Assembly: GCA_027484685.1 (NCBI GenBank)
Contig: JAIXSO010000019.1
Location: forward strand, 19,013 to 83,012
Origin: Bacteroidota bacterium
GTDB lineage: Bacteria > Bacteroidota > Bacteroidia > UKL13-3
Length of the DNA: 64,000 bases
Direction of reading: 5' to 3'
Position 1 is the stretch's first letter, and every line of letters starts with the position of its first letter. The position numbers and the translations under genes are program-made. Positions 8,602 through 17,623 of the stretch are shown here, piece after piece. A model generated the notes under the pieces. The model worked only from the letters and a program-made list of their open reading frames with translations, made no database searches and was not told where the DNA came from.

Positions 8602-10353
8602 CTATCCCACCTGCTTACGTTCGCCAATTTGCTGACGCCACATAGCATAATACAAACCTTTTTCAACCAATAATTCTTCGTGTTTGCCTGTTTCAATAAT
8701 TTCGCCTTTTTCAAGTACAAATATTTTATCGGCATGCATAATGGTTGATAATCTATGTGCAATTAACACAGTTATTTGTTCTTTTCTAGTACCAATTTGT
8801 TGAATGGTATTCGTAATTTCTTCTTCAGTTATTGAGTCCAAAGCCGATGTAGCTTCATCAAAAACCAATAATTTAGGCTTACGTAATAATGCCCTAGCTA
8901 TTGATAAACGTTGTTTTTCACCACCACTTAGTTTCATTCCACCTTCTCCAATTACAGTATGTAAACCATTTTCACTTCTCTCCAATAAATTATTACAACT
9001 AGCTCTTTCTAATGCTTCATTTATTTGTTCATCGGTAGCGTTTGGTTTTACAAATAATAAATTTTCTTTAATAGTTCCACTAAAAAGTTGCGTATCTTGA
9101 GTTACAAATCCAAGTTGTGCGCGTAACTCATCAATTTCTATTTCATTGTAACTTATATTATTGTAAACAACATTGCCTTCTAATGGCGTATAAAGTCCAA
9201 CTAATAGTTTCACCAATGTACTTTTACCACTTCCACTTGGGCCCACAAAAGCTATGGTTTCACCCCTATTTACTGAAAATGAAATATTACTCAAAGCTTT
9301 GTAAGATGCTGACCTATGTTGGAAAGCGACATTTTCAAAACGCAATGTTTCAATATCATTTAAAAGTATTGGATTGGTTGGTTTAACTTCAACTGGAGTT
9401 TCCAAAATTTTCTTGAAATTATTCAACGATGCTTCTGCCTCGCGGTAACTTAAAATTACATTTCCCATTTCTTGCAATGGGTTGAATATAAAGAATGAGA
9501 AAAATTGCAAAGTAATTATTTGAGCCACTACTAGCTCGCCTTTAAATACCAAATACAACAAAAAGAACATAATTGATTGGCGCAATAGGTTAACAAAAGT
9601 TCCTTGTATAAATGAAATACTGCGAATACTGCGTACTTTTTTTAATTCTAGTTGTAAAATCTTTTTGGTTGAAATATGCAAACGATGCGTTTCCTGTGTA
9701 GTCAATCCTAAACTTTTTACCAATTCAATATTGCGCAAACTTTCGGTTGTAGTTCCAGCTAATTGTTTAGTTTCAGCCACTATGGTAGTTTGTACTTTTT
9801 TTATTTTTTTTGATAAATAATTGGTAATTACAGCTAATATTCCACTCGATACTAAGTATACAATGATGAGCATTGAATTTACTTGAATGGCATATATGAT
9901 AACAAATACAATACCTACCACCGAAAAGAATAGTACATTGATAAAAATAGAAATAAATTTTTCAACATCAGTTCTTACTTTTTGTAAAATATTTAGCGTT
10001 TCGCCACTACGTTGGTCTTCAAATTGGCTAAACGAAACTTGTAAAGTGTGTTTTAATCCATCGGTATACATATCGGCACCTAAACTTTGTATTACCAAAC
10101 TTACAAAATAATCTTGGAATGCTTTGGCAATGCGACTTACCATAGCCACACTAATGGCCGCTAGAATCAAAAGACCCACTCCTTGAATGAAATCGTCAAA
10201 CGAATAATTTTTAGGGTTGGCAGCATAATTACCTATTAATTTCCCGAAAATAATGGGATCTAACAAAGAAAAAACTTGGTTGACTATGGCAAATAATATG
10301 GAGATTGCAACCAGTTTTTTATATCTACGTAAGTAGCTTAATAATAGTTTCAT
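8602..10353 (-). CDS. ABC exporter, fused membrane and ATPase domains (MsbA/lipid-exporter type)
   Basis: A 583-residue half-transporter. Residues 1-320 hold six predicted membrane helices of the type I exporter domain. The ATPase domain has Walker A GPSGSGKST (~370), signature LSGGEKQRLSIARA (~472), Walker B KLLVFDEATSALD (~492) and a switch His in IAHRLST. It should act as a homodimer exporting a lipid, peptide or drug; the family does not reveal which. The first residues (MKLLLSYLRRYKK) form a typical cytoplasmic elbow. Confidence 0.93.
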   Translation of the reverse strand: MKLLLSYLRRYKKLVAISILFAIVNQVFSLLDPIIFGKLIGNYAANPKNYSFDDFIQGVGLLILAAISVAMVSRIAKAFQDYFVSLVIQSLGADMYTDGLKHTLQVSFSQFEDQRSGETLNILQKVRTDVEKFISIFINVLFFSVVGIVFVIIYAIQVNSMLIIVYLVSSGILAVITNYLSKKIKKVQTTIVAETKQLAGTTTESLRNIELVKSLGLTTQETHRLHISTKKILQLELKKVRSIRSISFIQGTFVNLLRQSIMFFLLYLVFKGELVVAQIITLQFFSFFIFNPLQEMGNVILSYREAEASLNNFKKILETPVEVKPTNPILLNDIETLRFENVAFQHRSASYKALSNISFSVNRGETIAFVGPSGSGKSTLVKLLVGLYTPLEGNVVYNNISYNEIEIDELRAQLGFVTQDTQLFSGTIKENLLFVKPNATDEQINEALERASCNNLLERSENGLHTVIGEGGMKLSGGEKQRLSIARALLRKPKLLVFDEATSALDSITEEEITNTIQQIGTRKEQITVLIAHRLSTIMHADKIFVLEKGEIIETGKHEELLVEKGLYYAMWRQQIGERKQVG

Positions 10354-10372
10354 GGGAGTAGTTTTAAAATAA

Positions 10373-10398
10373 AAATGGCTGCAATAATACAGCCATTT
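10373..10398 (-). terminator. Terminator of the thioredoxin-like gene
   Basis: Perfect 9-bp hairpin arms AAATGGCTG/CAGCCATTT with an 8-nt loop, followed on the minus strand by TTTATTTT. It lies 27 bp after the stop codon of the 10426-10992 gene. Confidence 0.75.
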
Positions 10399-10425
10399 AA
10401 ATATAAGTTTTAGTAAATTTATTAA

Positions 10426-10992
10426 TTAATTTTGTGATTGAGTAAACATACTCATAATCTCGTTTTGAGTGTCTATGGTTTTATTTTTGGTATACCAAAG
10501 GTGCAAATCAGTTTTCACCTTAACCAAATCTGCCCCATCAGCTTTTAATTGATTAATAAAATCTTGCGCTCCTTTTGGTCTTGGTCCCCAATTCCAAAGT
10601 TCCTCATGATTTTCATTGTAACAAATTAACTTTGGAATTGCTCTTCCTCCATTGGTTAAATATTTGTCCATTAGCTCCAGATTTTCGTCTCTAAGCAGCA
10701 ATTCTAAAACAATTTTACCATTTGAAGTCTCTACAATTTTATTAATAACAGGAACTATTTGGGCAGCATCGCCACACCAGCCTTCGGTTAAAACTACCCA
10801 TTTTAAATTACCTTCTATTTTACTAAAGAAAGACTCCCACTCGCCTAAGAGAACAATGGTTTTATCTAATCTTTTCATACGCTGAATATTTAACTCTGCA
10901 TAATGAATCATGGCTTCAGATTGGTCGCTACCGGTAGTTTTACCATCAGCCATCAAATTGTTTAATAAGGTTTTATACTCTAAATAGTTCAT
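10426..10992 (-). CDS. Thioredoxin-family protein (Thioredoxin_9-like)
   Basis: A 188-residue cytosolic protein with a thioredoxin-like core. The active-site region reads VVLTEGWCGDAAQ (~72), so there is one Cys (WCGDA) instead of a CxxC pair; the cis-Pro region is GGRAIPKLICY (~132). The family is common in Bacteroidota and its reaction is unknown. A single Cys argues against disulfide exchange by the normal two-Cys mechanism and fits a peroxiredoxin-like, bacillithiol-linked or non-redox role. Confidence 0.8.
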   Translation of the reverse strand: MNYLEYKTLLNNLMADGKTTGSDQSEAMIHYAELNIQRMKRLDKTIVLLGEWESFFSKIEGNLKWVVLTEGWCGDAAQIVPVINKIVETSNGKIVLELLLRDENLELMDKYLTNGGRAIPKLICYNENHEELWNWGPRPKGAQDFINQLKADGADLVKVKTDLHLWYTKNKTIDTQNEIMSMFTQSQN

Positions 10993-11050
10993 TTTTAATT
11001 AAATACAAAATACTACAAATATGATTTGAATTTATGGTAAAAAAAGACAA

Positions 11051-11077
11051 AAAAAAACCAAACCAATTAAGGTTCGG
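11051..11077 (-). terminator. Terminator of the 11102-11800 gene
   Basis: On the minus strand a 7-bp stem CCGAACC/GGTTTGG (one G-U pair) with a 6-nt loop is followed by seven or more T. It lies 24 bp after the stop codon. Confidence 0.7.
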
Positions 11078-11101
11078 CTTTTCTAAATGTTTTTTTAAAA
11101 A

Positions 11102-11800
11102 TTAGTTTTTAGTAAAGGTTTTAGAAATTGTTTTACCATCATCTTTAAAACGTAAAAAATAAATTCCGTTTTCTAATTCTTCAATATTAACAGTAGTTTG
11201 GCCACCATATAAGTAAAAAGTTTTTACTTTACTTCCTAATATATTGAAAATTTCAACTTGGATATTTTCTTTTGAATTATATTTTAAAACTAACTCGTCT
11301 TTTGCTGGATTTGGATAGAAAGAAAACTCTTTATTTTGTTTTACAGTTTCTTTCACAGCCACATTCCATACTTTTGCCTCTGCTGTAATAGTATCAGTAT
11401 ATCCTGTTTTTGCACTTTTAATAACTACTTTCATTAGTCCAGAACCTGGATTGCCATTAGAAAAGAAATCTAATAAAAAAAATCCAGTATTGTTGCCAAT
11501 AGCGTTACTTAATGAATAACTACTTTTAAAACCCAAAGTACCACTTCCTTCTAAACAAGCAAAGGGATCACAAATTTGAGCCGTCCATGTTGATGGCATA
11601 ACAACTTCAATCAATTCCCAATTAAATACTGTATCAGTTGCATCTAATGAAGTATTAGTAAAATTAAATTTAACTTCAATCTTTTCTTTTAGTGATGATG
11701 CTTGGCCTTTTCCAATTTTTGGACTTATTGAAAAACTTTGTGCTATTACAAAGTTTGAAAGAACCAATAATGAAATTATAATAGTAAATATTTTTTTCAT
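11102..11800 (-). CDS. Small secreted protein with T9SS type A sorting domain
   Basis: A 232-residue protein. The signal peptide is MKKIFTIIISLLVLSNFVIAQ. A single beta-sandwich-like domain follows (residues ~22-150), with one close Cys pair (ICDPFACLEG). The T9SS sorting tail has FSFYPNPAKDELVLKY, then VEIFNILGSKV and LENGIYFLRF, ending SKTFTKN. The cargo domain is small and not recognised. It should be exported and either released or anchored on the cell surface. Confidence 0.85.
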   Translation of the reverse strand: MKKIFTIIISLLVLSNFVIAQSFSISPKIGKGQASSLKEKIEVKFNFTNTSLDATDTVFNWELIEVVMPSTWTAQICDPFACLEGSGTLGFKSSYSLSNAIGNNTGFFLLDFFSNGNPGSGLMKVVIKSAKTGYTDTITAEAKVWNVAVKETVKQNKEFSFYPNPAKDELVLKYNSKENIQVEIFNILGSKVKTFYLYGGQTTVNIEELENGIYFLRFKDDGKTISKTFTKN

Positions 11801-11869
11801 ATTTTATGTAATTATGTATAATGTTGCGGCAAAAGTATACAAAATATATTTAAAAATAAACTTAAAATC

Positions 11870-12301
11870 GTGAAACTTATAATCATTAATGGTCCAAATT
11901 TAAATTTATTGGGCACTCGTGAGCCAAACACTTATGGTTCAACGAGCTTTGAAACCTACTTGCAAACGCTCCAAAGTACTTATAAATCAAGGGTTGAGCT
12001 GGTTTATTACCAAAGCAATGTGGAGGGCGAAATTATTAATAAGCTGCATGAAATAAATGATAAAAATAAACCAAAATTTGACGGAATTATTTTAAATGCA
12101 GGTGCTTATTCACATACATCTTTAGCCATTGCCGATGCCATTGCAGCCATTGAAATAAAAGTAGTTGAAGTTCACATTAGTAACGTATTTGCCAGAGAAG
12201 CATATCGACATATTTCTTTTCTAAGCAAAAATTGTGTTGGTTCAATAACTGGATTTGGATTAAAAAGTTACGATTTAGCCATTGATTATTTTTTAAAATA
12301 A
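11870..12301 (+). CDS. aroQ: Type II 3-dehydroquinate dehydratase
   Basis: A 143-residue protein of normal type II length. Hallmarks are the N-terminal IINGPNLNLLGTREP with the catalytic Arg, a Tyr in PNTYGS, the substrate loop LNAGAYSHTSLAIADA, and the HISN...REAYRHIS segment with the catalytic His. It dehydrates 3-dehydroquinate in the shikimate pathway as a dodecamer. The start is GTG at 11870; no ATG precedes the conserved MKLIIINGPNLN sequence. Its stop overlaps the start of the next gene by one base. Confidence 0.95.
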   Translation: MKLIIINGPNLNLLGTREPNTYGSTSFETYLQTLQSTYKSRVELVYYQSNVEGEIINKLHEINDKNKPKFDGIILNAGAYSHTSLAIADAIAAIEIKVVEVHISNVFAREAYRHISFLSKNCVGSITGFGLKSYDLAIDYFLK

Positions 12302-12729
12302 TGGATACTGTTGTTATAAAAACAATTGATAAAGCTAATGAAATGATTGCTCAATATGAGCTAATATGTCAACTTAGCCCTAATGTAACTTTAAATGATT
12401 ACACATTGATGATTAATGATATGGTCGAATTAAACTACCAACAAGCCGTAGCTTATATTAATGAAAAACCTGTTGGTGTTTGTGGTTTTTGGATTAATAC
12501 CAAAATTTATTCAGGCAAGTATGTTGAACTTGATAACGTAGTAGTTGATAATAACTTTAGAAATAAAAATATTGGCCAATTATTGTGCGATTATGTACTT
12601 GAAATTGCGAAACAAAATAATTGTAAAACAGCTATGCTTGATGCTTATTTAGAAAACGAAAGAGCACATGTCTTTTACGAAAGAATTGGTTTCAAAAAAA
12701 AGGGGTTTCATTTTATAAAACCCCTTTAG
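12301..12729 (+). CDS. GNAT-family N-acetyltransferase
   Basis: A 142-residue GNAT protein. The acetyl-CoA site lies in VELDNVVVDNNFRNKNIGQLLCDY, a loose version of the Q/RxxGxG/A motif in which FRNKNIGQ replaces the usual glycines. The C-terminal motif B reads FYERIGFKKKGFHFIKPL. The start codon overlaps the aroQ stop (TAATG), so expression is coupled. The substrate is unknown. The last 30 bp are also the hairpin of a terminator for the opposite strand. Confidence 0.82.
   Translation: MDTVVIKTIDKANEMIAQYELICQLSPNVTLNDYTLMINDMVELNYQQAVAYINEKPVGVCGFWINTKIYSGKYVELDNVVVDNNFRNKNIGQLLCDYVLEIAKQNNCKTAMLDAYLENERAHVFYERIGFKKKGFHFIKPL
12698..12727 (-). terminator. Terminator of the M13 peptidase gene, embedded in the GNAT coding end
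   Basis: Perfect 10-bp arms AAAGGGGTTT/AAACCCCTTT. On the minus strand they are followed by an unbroken T run, giving a strong terminator 17 bp past the stop of the 12744-14756 gene. The same bases encode the last residues of the convergent GNAT protein (KKGFHFIKPL). Confidence 0.75.
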
Positions 12730-12743
12730 TTATTAATATTATT

Positions 12744-14756
12744 TTACCAAATACTCACTCTTAAACTATCTGGCAAATACATTTTATCAGTTGGTTTAAC
12801 ATTCCAAACTTCATAAAATGAAGGCACACTTTGAAACACACCATTTACTCTGTATTTAGCAGGTGAATGAACATCTGTCATAAGCCTATTTCTTAGTTGC
12901 TCATTGCGTTGATGGCCTAACCAACCCAAGGCATAACCCATAAAGAAACGTTGAGCAGGTGTATATCCATTAATTGTTTTATTTTGTTTGTAACAATCTG
13001 TTTTAATAAAAGCATCCCAAGCTAAAACAGCTCCACCTAAATCTGCAATATTTTCGCCTAAAGTAGCTTCTCCGTTAATATATAAATTATCAATAGGATT
13101 AAACTGATTGAATTGATTGATCATTTTTTGAGCACGTTCGGTAAACTTTTTACCATCCTCTACCGACCACCAATTGGTTAAATTTCCAATTTTATCAAAT
13201 TTGCGCCCCTCATCATCAAAACCGTGAGTAATTTCGTGACCAATGGTTGTTGCGCCTGCATATCCATAAACAACAGCATCATCTACTTCTTCATCTTTAA
13301 AACCGGGTATGGCAAATATAGCCGCAGGCAATACTATTTCATTTAAACTAGGATTGTAATAAGCGTTATACGTTTGAGGGGTCATGTCCCAAGTTTCTTT
13401 ATCAACTGGTTTACCAATTTTATTCATTTCATAGTTATGCCACCATTGGCTGGTTCTTAACATATTTTGGGCATAACCGTCATCTTGAATTTCTAATGTA
13501 CTTAAATCTTTCCATTTATCAGGATAACCCACTTTTTTATTAATGGCTGCTAATTTATCAATAGCTTTAACTTTGGTTTCAGCACTCATCCATGCTAATT
13601 TTTTTATTCTATTTTCAAGCGAAGCTTTGATGGCATCTACCAAATCAGAATAACGTTTTTTAGCTTTGTCATTAAAATATTCTTTTACATATAGTTGGCC
13701 CAAAAGCTCACCCATTACACTTTCTTCTTCGGCTAAAACCCTTTTCCAACGAGGCTTTTGCTCACTTGCTCCACTAAATACTTTGTTAAACTCAAAACTT
13801 GCATTTACAAAACTACTAGGTAAATAATCGGCCATGTCGCTTACTAAATTAAAAGTAAGGATGGCTTTAATAGTTGGTAAATTTTGAGGTGTAAAAATTT
13901 TATCGAACGATTGGTAGTATTCAGGTTGGCCTAATATTACTAAATCAATATTCTTAGCATTTATTTTGTTTACAAACGCCTTTAAGTCAATATTTTTTGA
14001 GTATTTAGCAAATTGACTTAAACTCATTTTATAGTAATTCTTTTCCGAATCGCGGGTAGCAGCAAGTGTTCTATGTGTTTTAGCTATTTGAGTTTCTAAA
14101 GCCAATATTTTTTGCGCATCGCCTGAATAATTAACCAATTTGAATAATTGGTTGATGTAATTAATATATGCTGTTCTTATTTTTTGATTTTCTTTATCAT
14201 TATTTAAATAATACTCGCGTTCCGGTAAATTAATACCTGCTTGCCAAAACTTTAATAAAACTAGGCTACTATTTTTATCATCTTGTGCTACATAACTGCC
14301 GATAAATTGGTTGATTCCATTTTTGTTTAATAAAGCCATGCAATTAACCAAATCAATATTTGTTTTGATGGCATTTATTGAATCTAGCAAAGGTTTAATA
14401 GCTGTAATTCCAAATTTTTCAATGGCTACTGTATCCATTGCGGTGCGCCAAAAACTTCCAATTTTTTGAGAAACGCTGCCTTTTACAGCCTTTTCTTTAG
14501 CTGCATCTTCATTTATTTTTCTTAAACGCTCGTAGTTTTCTTTATAAACCAAATTACCAATTCCCCATCCACTTTCTTCAGCAGGAATTGGATTGTTTTT
14601 AATCCAAAGGCCATTGGCGAATGCAAAAAAATCATCTTGAGGACGAATTGATGTATCTGCATTAGAAGCTACTACATCATTTTTAATTTCAGTTTTGTGT
14701 TCATTACCACAGGCTATAAGAACCAGTAAAACTGATGAATAGAAATATTTTTTCAT
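12744..14756 (-). CDS. M13-family zinc metallopeptidase (neprilysin/PepO type), lipoprotein
   Basis: A 670-residue protein. The first 16 residues form a lipoprotein signal ending in a lipobox (LVLIAC), so it should be anchored in the periplasm or on the outer membrane. The catalytic zinc motif is TTIGHEITHGFDDEGR (~505), with the third ligand Glu in LGENIADLGG (~565). NAYYN upstream is the usual M13 substrate-binding motif, and the C-terminus ends in the family-typical short IW. The large N-terminal helical domain (RPQDDFFAFANG...) is intact. It probably trims peptides in the cell envelope. Confidence 0.94.
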   Translation of the reverse strand: MKKYFYSSVLLVLIACGNEHKTEIKNDVVASNADTSIRPQDDFFAFANGLWIKNNPIPAEESGWGIGNLVYKENYERLRKINEDAAKEKAVKGSVSQKIGSFWRTAMDTVAIEKFGITAIKPLLDSINAIKTNIDLVNCMALLNKNGINQFIGSYVAQDDKNSSLVLLKFWQAGINLPEREYYLNNDKENQKIRTAYINYINQLFKLVNYSGDAQKILALETQIAKTHRTLAATRDSEKNYYKMSLSQFAKYSKNIDLKAFVNKINAKNIDLVILGQPEYYQSFDKIFTPQNLPTIKAILTFNLVSDMADYLPSSFVNASFEFNKVFSGASEQKPRWKRVLAEEESVMGELLGQLYVKEYFNDKAKKRYSDLVDAIKASLENRIKKLAWMSAETKVKAIDKLAAINKKVGYPDKWKDLSTLEIQDDGYAQNMLRTSQWWHNYEMNKIGKPVDKETWDMTPQTYNAYYNPSLNEIVLPAAIFAIPGFKDEEVDDAVVYGYAGATTIGHEITHGFDDEGRKFDKIGNLTNWWSVEDGKKFTERAQKMINQFNQFNPIDNLYINGEATLGENIADLGGAVLAWDAFIKTDCYKQNKTINGYTPAQRFFMGYALGWLGHQRNEQLRNRLMTDVHSPAKYRVNGVFQSVPSFYEVWNVKPTDKMYLPDSLRVSIW

Positions 14757-14822
14757 GAATTAACTTAAATAAAGTTTGCTAAAATAAGTTAATTTATGTT
14801 AAATTATTTACCGCTAAAAAAA

Positions 14823-15296
14823 TTAGTGCACAATTTTGTTAGCACAATAACTACTTGCAAATGCATTGGGCTTGGCTTGAAACTTAAAACCCATACCAAT
14901 TATATAGCCCATTGCTTCGCTTAAAGCAGAATTTGATTTAAACTGAGGATTGGTGTTAATATCTGCGTGCACTTCCATATCGACATCGTAAAGTTCTAAT
15001 AACGGGCAAATTTCATATGCTATGGCAATTGAGCGTGAAACTTCATTTAACATACGTTCTTTAATACCAAAAACCTGTTTAGTTTTTTCAGAGTTTATAA
15101 GCATAAATCCACCACGCTCCTCTCTAACAAAAACTATTACCGTAGCAAACTCTGTAATATTATGAGTAACCTGACTATCGGTACCAATGCAAACTTTTAG
15201 TTTATTGCCAGCTTCTGTTTCTAGTACAATAATACGTTCTACTTCATCCAGAATAGGGATATTGATTTTTTCACCATTTAATTTACGCCATTCCAT
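14823..15296 (-). CDS. YkuK-like (DUF458) RNase H-like protein
   Basis: A 157-residue protein resembling the DUF458/YkuK family, which has an RNase H-like fold. The family start is KVCIGTDSQV (Asp near residue 41), followed by YDVDMEVHADINTNPQFKSN and a C-terminal GMGFKFQAKPNAFASSYCAN. Several acidic and His residues sit where RNase H proteins bind metal, but activity has not been established for this family to my knowledge. No linked gene gives a clue. Confidence 0.75.
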   Translation of the reverse strand: MEWRKLNGEKINIPILDEVERIIVLETEAGNKLKVCIGTDSQVTHNITEFATVIVFVREERGGFMLINSEKTKQVFGIKERMLNEVSRSIAIAYEICPLLELYDVDMEVHADINTNPQFKSNSALSEAMGYIIGMGFKFQAKPNAFASSYCANKIVH

Positions 15297-15380
15297 AATT
15301 AATAATGTTTAACAAATAAACTAAAAAAACTTCTTAATTGTTTCACTAAATAATACAATAACAATAAGTTAATGTATTAC

Positions 15381-16592
15381 TTATTTAACTTTGGGAAGGT
15401 ATTCATACACTACCTGAAATGGTGTTTTTGAAAGTTCAGATGAAATTTGACCAATTAACAAATTTTCTGATTGAGGTGTAGGATCGCAAATGGAGTAATT
15501 TCTACCATTATAAACAATTGGAGTTCCTTCTGGACTATCAAATTGAACTGCTATGGTAATATGAGTTGGATATAAAACTGCAATCATTGGTAAATTGTAA
15601 ATTTCTTTTACTAAATAAAAAAACAATGCAGCTCTATCATCACAGTCGCTATGCTCATAAAGCAATGTCTGCTCGGGCGTTAAGCGTTTTTCTTTACCAA
15701 AATTATCAATATCGTTTTCATATAAAAATGCATAACGTGTAAAGTTCATCAAATAGTCAATACCTTCTTTTTGGTTCAAAGTTTTTATATTTTCACTTAA
15801 AAACGGAATCAATGAACTATAAGTTTCTTTGCTTAAAGGTATATTGAAATACGATTCAAAATCAACAACTGGGTAGTTTTTAAAAATTTGTTGTACTTGA
15901 TTGTTTAACCTAACTTTAAATAGATATGTTTTTTGCTTGTATTCAAAGCTAATTTGCTTTTCCGAGTATGTGTTTGCGGCAAAATTAGGCAACTGTGTTA
16001 CTTTATATGAAAACGGATTAACAGCACCTTCTACTTGAATATCAATGGTTTTAACATGATCCTTTTCAAAATTTATTTTACCAAAGTCGTGGTAATTTAA
16101 GCATACATATTGTTTACTGTTCTTAATGAAATAAGGAATGTCGTATACGTTTTCATCAGAATTTATGTAAAACAATAAACCTTTTTTACTGGTAATTAAT
16201 TGTACATCAAAACCAGATTTAGCCATAAAATACCATTTAAAAACAGTGTAAGCATTATAGTTACTCACTTTAGTACATAAACTATTGGCAGTTCTTCTAA
16301 CTAATTGATAATAAACCCAATCATTTAAGTTCTTTTCTATTTTATAAGCAATTAAATTATCAATTATATACTGGTATGTTCCATTATTTATTTGGTTGTA
16401 AAATGCTAAAACCGACCCATTTGCTACTTCTACTTTATCAAAATGAGTTTGCTTGTTTTCATACTTAAAAGTTACAGTATCGCCATAAAACTCAAACTTT
16501 AATTGATTTGAGTTTTTTATTTGACCTATTGTTTCATTTTTAAATAAAACAACAAGCGCAATGGCAAATAATATGTAAACTTTGTTTTTCAA
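15381..16592 (-). CDS. Secreted transglutaminase-like (papain-fold) protein
   Basis: A 403-residue protein with an N-terminal signal peptide (YILFAIALVVLFKNETIGQ). The C-terminal part carries a transglutaminase-like catalytic triad: Cys in HSDCDDRAALFFYLV (~318), His in PTHITIAVQF (~345) and Asp in YSICDPTPQS (~368). In this superfamily such domains are mostly cysteine peptidases or amidases. The first ~250 residues are rich in beta strands and look like a Bacteroidota-specific periplasmic region. The substrate is unknown. Confidence 0.75.
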   Translation of the reverse strand: MKNKVYILFAIALVVLFKNETIGQIKNSNQLKFEFYGDTVTFKYENKQTHFDKVEVANGSVLAFYNQINNGTYQYIIDNLIAYKIEKNLNDWVYYQLVRRTANSLCTKVSNYNAYTVFKWYFMAKSGFDVQLITSKKGLLFYINSDENVYDIPYFIKNSKQYVCLNYHDFGKINFEKDHVKTIDIQVEGAVNPFSYKVTQLPNFAANTYSEKQISFEYKQKTYLFKVRLNNQVQQIFKNYPVVDFESYFNIPLSKETYSSLIPFLSENIKTLNQKEGIDYLMNFTRYAFLYENDIDNFGKEKRLTPEQTLLYEHSDCDDRAALFFYLVKEIYNLPMIAVLYPTHITIAVQFDSPEGTPIVYNGRNYSICDPTPQSENLLIGQISSELSKTPFQVVYEYLPKVK

Positions 16593-16694
16593 TATTGATT
16601 ATCAGGATACCCACAAATATAAAAATAATTTAACAATTTGGTAACATAAAACTAAAATATTTATAAATTTATGATAATCAATGTATTTTAAAAA

Positions 16695-17498
16695 CTACAC
16701 TTTAATAGCTTTAATTGAATATACCATTGGTATAGAACTAGTTAAGTGAGCAATCTTAAATTTACCTTTTTTAAATTCAACAGTATTTTTAAAACAATTG
16801 TATGGAGAATAATCAAATTCATTAAAAGCAGCTATTTGCAAATTATTATTTAACAGGCTGGTAAACACTTCACTTAAAGCATGGTTCCACGAAACATCTT
16901 GTAATTCAATATTTGAATCGGGTTTTGCGTATGTTCCACCAACTGTTTCAACTATTGGCCCAAAGTTAAAATAACTATATCCAATACTTTTAAAATCATA
17001 ATCAAACATCCAAACTACTGGATGAAATTCAGCAAAAATCAATTCGCCTCCTGGCTTTAAAAAGTGTTGAACCACATTGGCCCATTTATTTAAATCAGGA
17101 AGCCAACCTATAGTTCCATAAGTAGTAAATACAATATCGAATTTTTCGTTTAAATGGTTTGGCAAATCATAAATATCGCAACAAATAAAATTAGCATCCA
17201 ATTGCGTTTCAAGTGCTAATTTATTGGCCATTTCAATAGCTTTATCTGATAAGTCAACACCAGTAACCTTTGCACCTAAATGAGCTATTGAAAGTGTATC
17301 TTGTCCAAAATGACATTGTAAATGTAAAACCGTTTTGCCTTTAATATTTTTAGGCAACAGATTTGTTTCTATTTCTTTTAACGATGATTTTGTTTTAACA
17401 AATTCATTCCAATTATAAAAATCAGAATTAACATGAAATTCTGTTCTTGCATTCCAAGCAGCTTTATTTAATATGATATAATTGTTTTCTATGTCCAT
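16695..17498 (-). CDS. Class I SAM-dependent methyltransferase
   Basis: A 267-residue Rossmann-fold methyltransferase. Motif I is TVLHLQCHFGQDTLSIAHLG (~55), the acidic residue after strand 2 is in KVTGVDLSDKAIEMA (~80), and motif IV is FDIVFTTYGTIGWLPDL. The C-terminal half contains GGELIFAEFHPVVWMFD. The group is often annotated as small-molecule methyltransferase. The target is not evident and no neighbour suggests one. Confidence 0.85.
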   Translation of the reverse strand: MDIENNYIILNKAAWNARTEFHVNSDFYNWNEFVKTKSSLKEIETNLLPKNIKGKTVLHLQCHFGQDTLSIAHLGAKVTGVDLSDKAIEMANKLALETQLDANFICCDIYDLPNHLNEKFDIVFTTYGTIGWLPDLNKWANVVQHFLKPGGELIFAEFHPVVWMFDYDFKSIGYSYFNFGPIVETVGGTYAKPDSNIELQDVSWNHALSEVFTSLLNNNLQIAAFNEFDYSPYNCFKNTVEFKKGKFKIAHLTSSIPMVYSIKAIKV

Positions 17499-17623
17499 AA
17501 ATTTCCATAAATAATAGTTATAAATTACTTCAAACTAACTAAAAAAAACTTACCAAAAATTAAATTTAAAACAATGTTTTTTCATTTTAAAAATTCAAAC
17601 ACAAATCACTAATATTGCAGTGA

